Shown one piece after another: positions 1-5,690 of a DNA stretch of 8,653 bases; the first letter of the stretch is position 1, and each line of letters opens with the position of its first letter. Under the pieces are notes generated by a model. It saw nothing but the letters and a program-made list of their open reading frames with translations, was not told the DNA's origin and ran no database searches. Made by a program: the position numbers and the translations under genes. The DNA is from Candidatus Brocadiia bacterium. GTDB lineage: Bacteria; Planctomycetota; PUPC01; DSUN01. The stretch spans positions 1 through 8,653 of the forward strand of contig JADHXT010000124.1 in the NCBI GenBank assembly GCA_016782825.1, in the 5' to 3' direction.

Positions 1-2
1 CG

Positions 3-188
3 TCGTCCTCGCCCTCGAATAGACCCCGTCTCGCCCTTCACGCCCATGCAAAGCGGCTTGCGAGCCGGGCTCTCAGCCTTCGCAGGCAGGCCACGAGGAC
101 GGAAGGCACCGCGACGCCGAGGCAACGCGATCCCCTGCTCGGACGGCGAATCGAGGACGAGGACGACGACGAGGACGAGGACGACTGA
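3..188 (+). other. possible 3' tail of a gene entering from the left, with acidic C-terminus
   Basis: One frame is open from base 3 to a TGA at 186-188 and ends in a run of Glu and Asp codons (about 153-185) that would make an acidic C-terminal tail. The upstream part of the frame is rich in Arg, Ser and Leu and has mixed third-position use, so coding is not convincing. The same GAC/GAG repeat reads as Arg/Thr in another frame that runs into the fucosidase, so the repeat opens several frames by itself. Only the sequence left of the window could decide whether a gene ends here. Confidence 0.22.
151..185. repeat. GAG/GAC trinucleotide-type low-complexity tract
   Basis: This is an imperfect array of GAGGAC and GACGAC units about 35 bases long. 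It encodes only Glu and Asp in the frame that stops at 186-188. Such tracts arise by slippage and inflate open reading frames on both strands, which explains the spurious N-terminal extension of the fucosidase frame. Confidence 0.7.
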
Positions 189-266
189 AGACAAGAGCCG
201 GCGCGCCGTTGTCAGGGGCCATACTCGCCGATGCAGGCTGCGCGGGATACTCGCCCCCAAGCGGGC

Positions 267-295
267 TTGCGGGCCGGTGACACGCTGTGTAGAGT
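267..295 (+). promoter_or_regulatory. candidate sigma70-type promoter for the fucosidase
   Basis: TTGCGG (267-272) is followed after 17 bases by TAGAGT (290-295), about 60 bases upstream of the fucosidase start. Each hexamer is only a partial match. A 9-base direct repeat, ATACTCGCC, lies just upstream at 221-229 and 247-255 and could be a regulator site. No transcript data support either. Confidence 0.25.
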
Positions 296-342
296 CGCCC
301 CGCCGCGAAGGCCCAAGTGGGGAGTTCCTGACGTCGCCACGC

Positions 343-350
343 AGAAGGAG
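343..350 (+). promoter_or_regulatory. ribosome binding site fixing the fucosidase start
   Basis: AGAAGGAG lies 7 bases upstream of the ATG at 358. This places the start where homology to fucosidases begins, rather than at the in-frame ATG at 46, which would add 104 residues of Arg-rich low-complexity sequence. Confidence 0.8.
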
Positions 351-357
351 CGGCCGC

Positions 358-1761
358 ATGGCAGCGAAGCAGTTCGAGCCCACCCTGGCGTCGCTGTTGG
401 ACTACGAGTGCCCGACGTGGTTCCGCGACGCGAAGTTCGGCATCTACATCCACTGGGGCGCCTACTCGGTCGCCGAGCGCGCCGAGTGGTACGTCCGCCA
501 CATGTACATGGAGGGCCACCCCGACTACGTTCACCACTGCAAGACCTACGGGCACCCGTCGGAGTTTGGCTACAAGGACTTCATTCCGCTCTGGAAGGCG
601 GAGAATTGGGATCCCGACGCGGTGGTCGCGCTCTTCAAGCGCGCCGGCGCGAAGTACTTCACGCCCTGCGCCATCCATCACGACAACTTCGACCTGTGGA
701 ACTCGCGGCACCACCGCTGGAACTCGGCGAACATGGGCCCGAAGAAGGACATCACGGGCCTCTGGCGCGAGGCGACGCTCGAGCAGGGCCTCCGCTTCGG
801 CGTGACCACGCATCTGGCGCGCAGCTATAGCTGGATGAACACCAGCAAGGGGGCCGACAAGTCAGGCCCGAGGCGCGGCGTGCCCTACGACGGCGCCGAC
901 CCCGAGTACCGCGACTTCTACCACGAGCCCCACCCCGACACCGACCGCCGCCAGCCCTCCAACGCCCCCGAGAGCTGGCGCAGGCAGTGGGCGGCCCGCA
1001 TCAAGGACCTGATCGACAACTACCACCCCGACCATCTCTACTTCGACGGCGCCATCCCGTTCCGCGGCCAGGACTACGGCCAGACGGGGATGGAGATCCT
1101 CGCCCACCTCTACAACGACAGCATGGCGCAGCACGACGGCCGCCAGGAGGCGGTCATGTGCATCAAGCGCGGCGGCGGCACGCATGGCGTCTACGTGGAT
1201 GGGGTGGCGACGCTCGACATGGAGCGGCATCGAGCCGACGAGATCCTCGCCGATCCGTGGCAGACCGACACGAGCATCGGCCCCTGGGGCTACCGCGCCG
1301 GCGCGGCCTATCGGCCCGTGCAGGAACTCGTCCACGAGCTCGTCGACATCGTGAGCAAGAACGGCAACGTGCTGCTCAACGTGCCGCCCAAGGCCGACGG
1401 CAGCCTCGACGGCGAGACGGTGGCCCGGCTCGAGGGCATCGGCGACTGGCTGGCCGTCAACGGCGAGGCGATCTACGGCACGCGGCCGTGGCTCACCCAC
1501 GCCGAGGGCAACGTGCGGTTCACCCGCAAGGCCGGCACGCTCTACGTCACTGCTCTGGAGTGGCCCGAGGCGGGCGGAACGCTCGGAATCCGGTCCTTGG
1601 CCCACGGCGAGGGCATCAGCCCCATCGCCGAGGTCACGCTTCTCGGCGGCGACGGCACGCTGCGCTGGGGGCAGGATCAGGACATGCTGCGCCTCGTCAT
1701 CCCCGAGACGCTGCCCAGCGCCCACGCCTTCAGTTTCCGCGTCGAGTTCGCGACCCCATGA
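358..1761 (+). CDS. alpha-L-fucosidase, glycoside hydrolase family 29
   Basis: The 467-residue product should release terminal L-fucose from glycans by retaining hydrolysis. The (beta/alpha)8 catalytic domain fills most of it. Visible GH29 motifs are HWG at 32-34 in the first strand, HHDNFDLWNS at 107-116 (the family's HHDGF-type active-site loop), YFDG at 228-231 with Asp230 in the position of the catalytic nucleophile, WQTDTSIG at 301-308, and GNVLLNVPPKADG at 336-348, followed by a short beta-rich C-terminal domain from about 380. No signal peptide is seen, so a cytoplasmic enzyme acting on imported oligosaccharides is likely. Many GH29 members have Glu where Gln302 stands, so the acid/base is not certain; Glu289 in the ERHRADE segment is a candidate. 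The start is chosen by the AGAAGGAG site and by homology. It is monocistronic as far as visible. Substrate linkage cannot be read from sequence. Confidence 0.93.
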   Translation: MAAKQFEPTLASLLDYECPTWFRDAKFGIYIHWGAYSVAERAEWYVRHMYMEGHPDYVHHCKTYGHPSEFGYKDFIPLWKAENWDPDAVVALFKRAGAKYFTPCAIHHDNFDLWNSRHHRWNSANMGPKKDITGLWREATLEQGLRFGVTTHLARSYSWMNTSKGADKSGPRRGVPYDGADPEYRDFYHEPHPDTDRRQPSNAPESWRRQWAARIKDLIDNYHPDHLYFDGAIPFRGQDYGQTGMEILAHLYNDSMAQHDGRQEAVMCIKRGGGTHGVYVDGVATLDMERHRADEILADPWQTDTSIGPWGYRAGAAYRPVQELVHELVDIVSKNGNVLLNVPPKADGSLDGETVARLEGIGDWLAVNGEAIYGTRPWLTHAEGNVRFTRKAGTLYVTALEWPEAGGTLGIRSLAHGEGISPIAEVTLLGGDGTLRWGQDQDMLRLVIPETLPSAHAFSFRVEFATP

Positions 1762-1805
1762 GCCGCCTCGAGCCGCAGCGTCTTGAGCCTCGGCTCTGGT
1801 TGGGG

Positions 1806-1843
1806 TGGCCGGCGAAACGGCACCGGCCAGCCCGTTCGCGGGC
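1806..1843 (+). terminator. two adjacent hairpins downstream of the fucosidase
   Basis: A 7-bp stem (TGGCCGG 1806-1812 with CCGGCCA 1823-1829) is followed immediately by a 5-bp stem (GCCCG 1830-1834 with CGGGC 1839-1843) closed by a TTCG tetraloop. They lie 45-82 bases after the stop codon. There is no T-run, so this is either a non-canonical terminator or a 3'-end stabilising structure. Confidence 0.35.
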
Positions 1844-1938
1844 GAAAGATGCATAGCCCACGCCTGCCCTGCGGGACTGGCTGGGAGCCTGTCTAGTCCT
1901 GAATCAAGCGCATCGCTCCGCGGGAAAGCTCCGGCCCC

Positions 1939-1957
1939 CACCGACCTTGTGTCGGTG
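1939..1957. repeat. perfect 7-bp hairpin in the spacer
   Basis: CACCGAC (1939-1945) and GTCGGTG (1951-1957) flank a 5-base loop. It lies between the fucosidase and the dehydrogenase remnant. No T-tract follows on either strand. Function is unknown; it may be a relic of the leader or terminator of a lost gene. Confidence 0.4.
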
Positions 1958-2013
1958 AAGCCAGGGATTGGCAACTAGCGGGCCAGCCAGAGCCAAATGG
2001 GGGACCTCGGCTC

Positions 2014-2246
2014 ATGCCTCGCAAGCTGATCTGCGTGGAGCCAGGGAAACTGGTTATGGCAGGAGTTCGAGCTGCCTCCCCTTGAGCCAGGGCAGGTGCG
2101 GGTACGTGTGGAGCGCGGCCGCGGCCAAGCACGGCTCGGCCATGTGCCTCGACCCCGCGGACTTCGCTTTCGCCGCCGTCCGCGACGGGCACGCGCGCAT
2201 CGGGGACGCGGTGGCTCTCTTCGGCCTGCGTGCGATCAGGCTCATG
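2014..2246 (+). pseudogene. remnant of a zinc-dependent alcohol dehydrogenase (MDR superfamily)
   Basis: Three consecutive frames join into a recognisable dehydrogenase. From ATG 2014 it reads MPRKLICVEPGKLV. One base later (from 2057) it reads WQEFELPPLEPGQVRVRVE, the usual N-terminal barrel segment. From about 2115 a third frame reads AAAKHGSAM, then jumps to LDPADFAFAAVRDGHARIGD and AVALFGLRAIRLM, the start of the NAD(P)-binding fold. About 100 residues between KHG and LDPA are missing, including most catalytic zinc ligands. The glycine-rich nucleotide loop is damaged (GLRAIR where GLGAIG is usual), and the C-terminal half is absent. The remnant ends 7 bases before the convergent DUF4838 stop codon. 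GGGGGA at 1999-2004 may be its old ribosome site. It encodes no active enzyme. Family assignment rests on reading the conserved phrases; the exact subfamily is uncertain. Confidence 0.72.
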
Positions 2247-2253
2247 GGTACTC

Positions 2254-4416
2254 CTACTTCACGGCGATTTCCGACCAGGCCACCCAGCTCGGCGACCGGC
2301 GGGTGTCGATACGGAGGGCCGCGACTTGGTCGAGGGCGGGCGCGAAGGAGGCATCGAGCACCTGCCCCGCCTTCGTCGTGCCTTTCCACGTGTGGACGGT
2401 CCGCTGCGTGCCGTCGGCGAAAAAGGCCGTGACGACGTGCTCGGTGGCGCCGTTGGGCTGCTGACTGACCGTGGCCGACAGCGCCTTGACGGCACGCGGC
2501 TTGTCGAAGTCGAATCGGATCCAGGCGGGAGCGTGGCCTCCGGAGTTCCAGCAGGTGGCGGGGTCGGCGTCGAAGGCGAGCTTGACCTTGTCGGCGCCCG
2601 ACGAGGCCGTGGCTGCCTTGAATCCCGGGATGCGCACCTGCACGGGCTTGAGCGACGCGACGGCCTTGTCGAGGGCGCCAAAGCCCTGTTGCCACTCGTT
2701 GAGGCGGGTCATGCCCTTGGCCTTGGCGGTCTTCTTGAAGCCCGCGAGCACCTCGGCGGGGTCGTCGGAGACGGGCCACGGCGTCTTGGCGGCAGTCGCC
2801 GCGCCGCGCATCTCGTTCCAGCGGACCATCAGGGTGTAGAGGATGGGGAGCTGGGCCACCTGCACGCGGAAGCGCAGCGCGTCGTCCTTCTCGACGGCCT
2901 TCTCGGCCGCGGCGAGATGCTGCCAGCCCTTGTTGAGGGTGTCGAACGACAGGAAGCGGGCCTTGTGGGACGAGAAGCATCCGAGCTTGTCGCCCGATGC
3001 CTCGACGGCGTCGTGGATCACCTTCAGGTGAGCGGTGACGTGAGGCGCGGCGGCGCCGTAGTAGCCGGCGAGGAACTCGTCGATGAGCTTCTGCGCGTCG
3101 AGCTTGGGGTTCCACAGGAGCTTGGCGAGCACCCAGGCGCGCAGCTCGGCCATCTCGGCGCCGAGGGTGGTGTAGGCGCCCTGCTCGAAGAGGCCCTTGA
3201 CGTTGTGCTCGACGAAGAACTTGACGTTGGGCCCCAGCACCCGCAGGTTGGGGTGGGGCATGATGTGGTGGCGGAAGTTGGTGACGTAGTCCCACACGTA
3301 GAGCCGCTTGCAGACCTTCGACCAGCCGCGGATGTCGTCGCCGAACGTCGCGTTGCGCGGGTCGCTCAGCGGCTTGGAGAAGGAGCACTCGATGCTGCAC
3401 AGCCGCACGATGACGTTGGGCCGCGGCTGGACCTTCAGCGGCGGCTTGCGGGTGTACTGGTAGGCCAGGGTGCTGATGGCGACGTGGGGGAACTCCTTCT
3501 CGATGTCGGCGGCGACGGCGTTGACGAAGCGGAGCAGGGTGCCTGCGTGGCTGCCCTCCTCCTTGTCGATAGCCGCGCACGTCTTGCACTGGCAGGCGCC
3601 GTGCCAGTCGTTCTGCGAGACCGAGGCGATGGTGGCGGTGGGGTTCTTGCGCAGCGTGGCCTTCAGGTTCTTGACGAGCTCGGCTCGCATAGCCTCGTTG
3701 GTGAGGCAGAGCTGCGCGCGGTTGTGGGTGCGCGTGCCCTTGATCTCGCTGAACCACTCGGGGTGGGCCTTGAAGTACGTCGCCGGCGGGATGAGCGCGT
3801 AGAAGGTGTGGACGAAGCCCTGGTAGCTGATCTTGCCGCCGCGTCGGGCGTCGAGGCGTTCACTGTTGCCGTTGGCCTTGTTGCGAACGGCCCAGTCGCC
3901 GTCGAAGGCATCGGTCCAGAACGGCTCGCGGTACTCGAGGGGCGGCACGTAGCGCACGGCCAGAGGGCCGATGGCGAGGGTCGGCTTCTTCGGGATGGTG
4001 CTGGCCTTCGACGACCACCAGCGGCAGCCAACGTGGTCCTCGAGGAAGGTGTAGACGGCGTAGAGAGTACCCCGCGGGCGCCCGCCGGCGAGGATCAAGT
4101 CGTTGCCGACTGTGCGGAGCACGATGCCGTCGGCGCCGAGGCCGTCGGTCGTGAACCCCGGATCGCCCAGCTTCGCTGCGTCGGGGCCGACGAGCAGGCG
4201 CGGTCCCTCGGCTGCACCGGCTACCGTGAACGCCGCGCCGGTGATCTGCTTGAGGAACGCGGCCAGTTCGGCGGCGGCGTGTTTCTCGGGCTCGATGGCG
4301 TCCTTCGCCACGACGATCGTGGCCTTCGCGGCGCCCTTGTCGGCGATCTGCATCGCTTCGCCTCCGAAGCAGAGGCCCCCGGCGAACACCAGCGCAACAA
4401 CGGTCCTTGCGTTCAT
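2254..4416 (-). CDS. secreted DUF4838 domain protein with discoidin-like C-terminus
   Basis: This 720-residue protein begins with a signal peptide (1-21, hydrophobic core TVVALVFAGGLCF, probable cleavage after GEA). Residues about 25-135 resemble the N-terminal domain of GH67 alpha-glucuronidases (EKHAAAELAAFLKQITG, LLVGP, GTLYAVYTFLEDHVGCRWW). Residues about 195-470 match the DUF4838 pattern: HPEWFSE at 219-225, LCLTN at 236-240, and CQCKTC at 275-280 followed by GTLLRFVNAVA. The last 120 residues (FDADPATCWNSGG...WIRFDFDKPRAV, ending WSEIAVK) look like an F5/8 type C (CBM32-like) carbohydrate-binding domain. Role: probably a carbohydrate-active enzyme or binding protein outside the cytoplasm; the reaction is unknown. 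AGGAG (4424-4428 on this strand) lies 7 bases before the ATG. It is convergent with the fucosidase and separated by 287 bases from the small-gene pair upstream. Confidence 0.85.
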   Translation of the reverse strand: MNARTVVALVFAGGLCFGGEAMQIADKGAAKATIVVAKDAIEPEKHAAAELAAFLKQITGAAFTVAGAAEGPRLLVGPDAAKLGDPGFTTDGLGADGIVLRTVGNDLILAGGRPRGTLYAVYTFLEDHVGCRWWSSKASTIPKKPTLAIGPLAVRYVPPLEYREPFWTDAFDGDWAVRNKANGNSERLDARRGGKISYQGFVHTFYALIPPATYFKAHPEWFSEIKGTRTHNRAQLCLTNEAMRAELVKNLKATLRKNPTATIASVSQNDWHGACQCKTCAAIDKEEGSHAGTLLRFVNAVAADIEKEFPHVAISTLAYQYTRKPPLKVQPRPNVIVRLCSIECSFSKPLSDPRNATFGDDIRGWSKVCKRLYVWDYVTNFRHHIMPHPNLRVLGPNVKFFVEHNVKGLFEQGAYTTLGAEMAELRAWVLAKLLWNPKLDAQKLIDEFLAGYYGAAAPHVTAHLKVIHDAVEASGDKLGCFSSHKARFLSFDTLNKGWQHLAAAEKAVEKDDALRFRVQVAQLPILYTLMVRWNEMRGAATAAKTPWPVSDDPAEVLAGFKKTAKAKGMTRLNEWQQGFGALDKAVASLKPVQVRIPGFKAATASSGADKVKLAFDADPATCWNSGGHAPAWIRFDFDKPRAVKALSATVSQQPNGATEHVVTAFFADGTQRTVHTWKGTTKAGQVLDASFAPALDQVAALRIDTRRSPSWVAWSEIAVK

Positions 4417-4592
4417 GGGTGGTCTCCTGCATGTTCCCTACGACCAGAAACACCCGACTGCGGCGGCGATTGCGATGACCATGGAAACCGTGTGACCGGC
4501 TCTGAACAGAAGGAAGGCTGCACCCCCGGAAACTGGGACTGAGAGGCATCCCACCGATTAGCACCCTTCCCTTACCAGCAACTGCCTACCCA

Positions 4593-4621
4593 GCAGTAGC
4601 ACTCCCGCCCCCTCGGGTCAA
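4593..4621 (-). promoter_or_regulatory. candidate promoter of the DUF4838 gene
   Basis: On the minus strand, TTGACC (4616-4621) and TACTGC (4593-4598) are separated by exactly 17 bases. The -35 is a good match, the -10 poor. Transcription would start near 4586, giving a leader of about 170 bases that contains a 38-codon open frame (4438-4554). Confidence 0.35.
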
Positions 4622-4703
4622 GTGCTGGCGTGACGCGACATGAGCTGAGATCCATTGCCGACCTCCATAACCGCCCCCTCGGGAAGTCCTCGGCCAACCA
4701 CCC

Positions 4704-5066
4704 TCACCTCTCCCACACCTCGAAGCAACACCCCCGCAGCATCGCCCGTGTCTCATCGTCGTGACTCCAGTACCTCTCAGCCCAGTCCAGGAACTCACAG
4801 GAGACGTGGCCCTTGACCCACACCTTGGAATGGGCGACTGAGCCACGGTCCGGTTGATGGCCACCGCCCCGGAACACCCCGGACGAAGGGTGTCGCTTCC
4901 ACTCTACCCACTTCGCCTTCCTGCCCTCTGACCAGCGGTCTCGTGCACCCGCCTTGTGCCACTGCCTCCTCATCCACCTGTCCAGCTTGGTTCGCCCAAC
5001 GTTGTCGATGGCGTGCTCGATCTCCTCCTGGCACGCCGACCTGACCGTGTGTCTCTCAACCCTCAT
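4704..5066 (-). CDS. Trp-rich basic protein, family not recognised
   Basis: The 120-residue product starts MRVERHTVRSA. The ATG at 5066 is preferred because GAGAGG (5073-5078) sits 6 bases upstream; an ATG six bases earlier has no room for a ribosome site. The first half is strongly basic with a helical look (EEIEHAIDNVGRTKLDRWMRRQWHK), the middle is Gly/Pro-containing, and the end is ERYWSHDDETRAMLRGCCFEVWER. Nine tryptophans and a CC pair are striking for so short a protein. There is no signal peptide or membrane segment. It overlaps the end of the zinc-ribbon gene by 11 bases, so the two are probably translationally coupled. A broken paralogue (5399-5599) keeps the start and the terminal ETRAML/CCFEV block, which supports this being a real gene family. 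I do not recognise it; nucleic-acid binding is only a guess from its charge and its zinc-ribbon partner. Confidence 0.62.
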   Translation of the reverse strand: MRVERHTVRSACQEEIEHAIDNVGRTKLDRWMRRQWHKAGARDRWSEGRKAKWVEWKRHPSSGVFRGGGHQPDRGSVAHSKVWVKGHVSCEFLDWAERYWSHDDETRAMLRGCCFEVWER

Positions 5067-5196
5067 CTTCATCCTCTCCCGCCCCGACCCACTCACCCAG
5101 AGCCTTCTGCTCCTGCGCCACAACCCTGCCGCACCAGGGGCAGCAAAGGCCCTGCTTCGTGGCCTTCACTGATCCGTCGCACCACGCGCAGTTCAT
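5056..5196 (-). CDS. 46-residue zinc-ribbon protein
   Basis: This small gene encodes two CxxC knuckles: Cys3-Cys6 (CAWC) and Cys19-Cys22 (CPWC), 12 residues apart and followed by Gly, a typical treble-clef or zinc-ribbon spacing. The tail is acidic (GEDEDEG). The start is supported by an unusually complete Shine-Dalgarno, GGAGGTGAT (5201-5209). Its last codons contain the start of the 120-residue Trp-rich gene (11-base overlap), so both are made from one transcript. Such ribbons usually bind zinc and contact nucleic acid or a protein partner; which applies here is not visible. An 11-bp hairpin lies just upstream of the ribosome site. The family is not named here. Confidence 0.62.
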   Translation of the reverse strand: MNCAWCDGSVKATKQGLCCPWCGRVVAQEQKALGEWVGAGEDEDEG

Positions 5197-5200
5197 CCTC

Positions 5201-5209
5201 ATCACCTCC
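5201..5209 (-). promoter_or_regulatory. near-perfect Shine-Dalgarno of the zinc-ribbon gene
   Basis: GGAGGTGAT on the minus strand is fully complementary to the usual 16S rRNA 3' end. The GGAGG core lies 8 bases from the ATG at 5196. This is the strongest ribosome site in the window and the main evidence that the tiny gene is translated. Confidence 0.7.
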
Positions 5210-5220
5210 GGCCTGCCCAA

Positions 5221-5256
5221 AGGCAAGCTCGGCTCACGGGACGGTCGAGCTTGCCT
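5221..5256. repeat. perfect 11-bp inverted repeat upstream of the zinc-ribbon gene
   Basis: AGGCAAGCTCG (5221-5231) pairs with CGAGCTTGCCT (5246-5256) around a 14-base loop. On the minus strand it sits 11 bases before the Shine-Dalgarno of the zinc-ribbon gene, where it could act as a leader hairpin, an operator, or the terminator of something upstream. No clear T-run follows. Confidence 0.6.
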
Positions 5257-5273
5257 CGCGGTGCCTCTGGAGA

Positions 5274-5320
5274 CTCGGTCTGTTGCCGAGCCTCTCTTCT
5301 CGTGGATGGGGGAAGAGGGG
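5274..5320. repeat. two further hairpins beside the 11-bp inverted repeat
   Basis: CTCGG (5274-5278) pairs with CCGAG (5286-5290) around 7 bases. Directly adjoining, CCTCTCTTC (5291-5299) pairs with GAAGAGGGG (5312-5320) around 12 bases; as plus-strand RNA the second stem is complete with one G-U pair, while as minus-strand RNA it has one mismatch. Confidence 0.4.
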
Positions 5321-5325
5321 CGGTT

Positions 5326-5335
5326 CTGACGTCAG
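5326..5335. promoter_or_regulatory. perfect palindrome CTGACGTCAG
   Basis: This 10-base palindrome lies 130 bases upstream of the zinc-ribbon start and next to an AT-rich patch (5343-5372) that contains a second palindrome, CAATATTG (5355-5362). It could be an operator for the minus-strand small genes, but no regulator gene is in the window. Confidence 0.25.
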
Positions 5336-5398
5336 CCGCGATCCCATTTACTTTCAATATTGCAGGCAAATGCCGGGCAATCGCTGCCTCCCAGCCCC

Positions 5399-5599
5399 TC
5401 ACCTCTCCTACACCTCAAAGCAACAGTCGCTCAGCATCGCCCGCGTCTCCGCGCCATGGTTCCAGGCGCAGTCCCACCTCGCCTGCGATGCCTTGGCTTC
5501 CCGCAGTTGTCCCGGGTCCGCGGGCCATCATCGCGGTTGGTCGCGCCGATGCGCCGATGCACCGATGGCATTCTTGACAGCGTGGACCTCCAGGGCCAT
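5399..5599 (-). pseudogene. degenerate paralogue of the Trp-rich protein gene
   Basis: In one frame it starts MALEVHAVKNA, which parallels MRVERHTVRSA of the intact gene at 4704-5066. It ends WNHGAETRAMLSDCCFEV, against WSHDDETRAMLRGCCFEV in the intact copy. The two DNA ends match over 67 bases (4703-4769 and 5398-5464) with only scattered differences. This copy has an in-frame TGA at 5528-5530. Its penultimate Trp codon has become TAG (5408-5410), while the original Glu-Arg-stop codons still follow it. Roughly 54 codons are missing from the middle. An 8-base tandem repeat lies inside. No zinc-ribbon partner is seen upstream. It is most likely a dead duplicate; a shortened but living protein is less likely. 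Confidence 0.55.
5543..5566. repeat. 8-base tandem repeat, three units
   Basis: GCGCCGAT, GCGCCGAT and GCACCGAT follow each other without gaps. The unit length is not a multiple of three, so copy-number change shifts frame; it lies within the degenerate Trp-rich gene copy. Confidence 0.75.
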
Positions 5600-5602
5600 G
5601 CT
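5574..5602 (+). promoter_or_regulatory. candidate rubrerythrin promoter
   Basis: A perfect TTGACA (5574-5579) is followed after 17 bases by CATGCT (5597-5602), which matches three of six -10 positions. The start site would be about 80 bases before the rubrerythrin ATG. The -35 lies inside the degenerate gene copy on the other strand, so chance occurrence is possible. Confidence 0.3.
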
Positions 5603-5690
5603 GGACGCCGAGCGGGGATCGAACCAGCCTTTGATAGGAGCATGTGCCAGAGAGCTTCCTCGACAGCCTCACCAGTCAAGGAGATGGAGA

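Noticed and set aside
46..357. N-terminal extension of the fucosidase to the ATG at 46
   Set aside because: The extension is Arg-rich low-complexity sequence without fucosidase homology, while AGAAGGAG sits correctly before the ATG at 358.
2054..3757. 567-codon minus-strand frame overlapping DUF4838
   Set aside because: It is a shifted frame of the same strand, rich in Arg, Pro and Gln, and has no domain signature.
2230..4542. Long plus-strand open frame of 770 codons
   Set aside because: It is antisense to the DUF4838 gene, whose product has a signal peptide and recognisable domains. The plus-strand product is repetitive in Val, Gly, Glu and Leu, as expected for a GC-rich complement.
5606..5640. 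tRNA T-arm-like sequence on the minus strand (GGTTCGATCCC)
   Set aside because: The T-stem has a mismatch, the acceptor strand is one base short of a proper CCA end, and no matching 5' acceptor, D-arm or anticodon arm is found. An attachment-site relic is possible, but no matching direct repeat was seen elsewhere in the window.
4417..5690. Integron cassette or insertion sequence
   Set aside because: No integrase or transposase gene, no attC core sites and no terminal inverted repeats with target duplication were found, despite the many hairpins.
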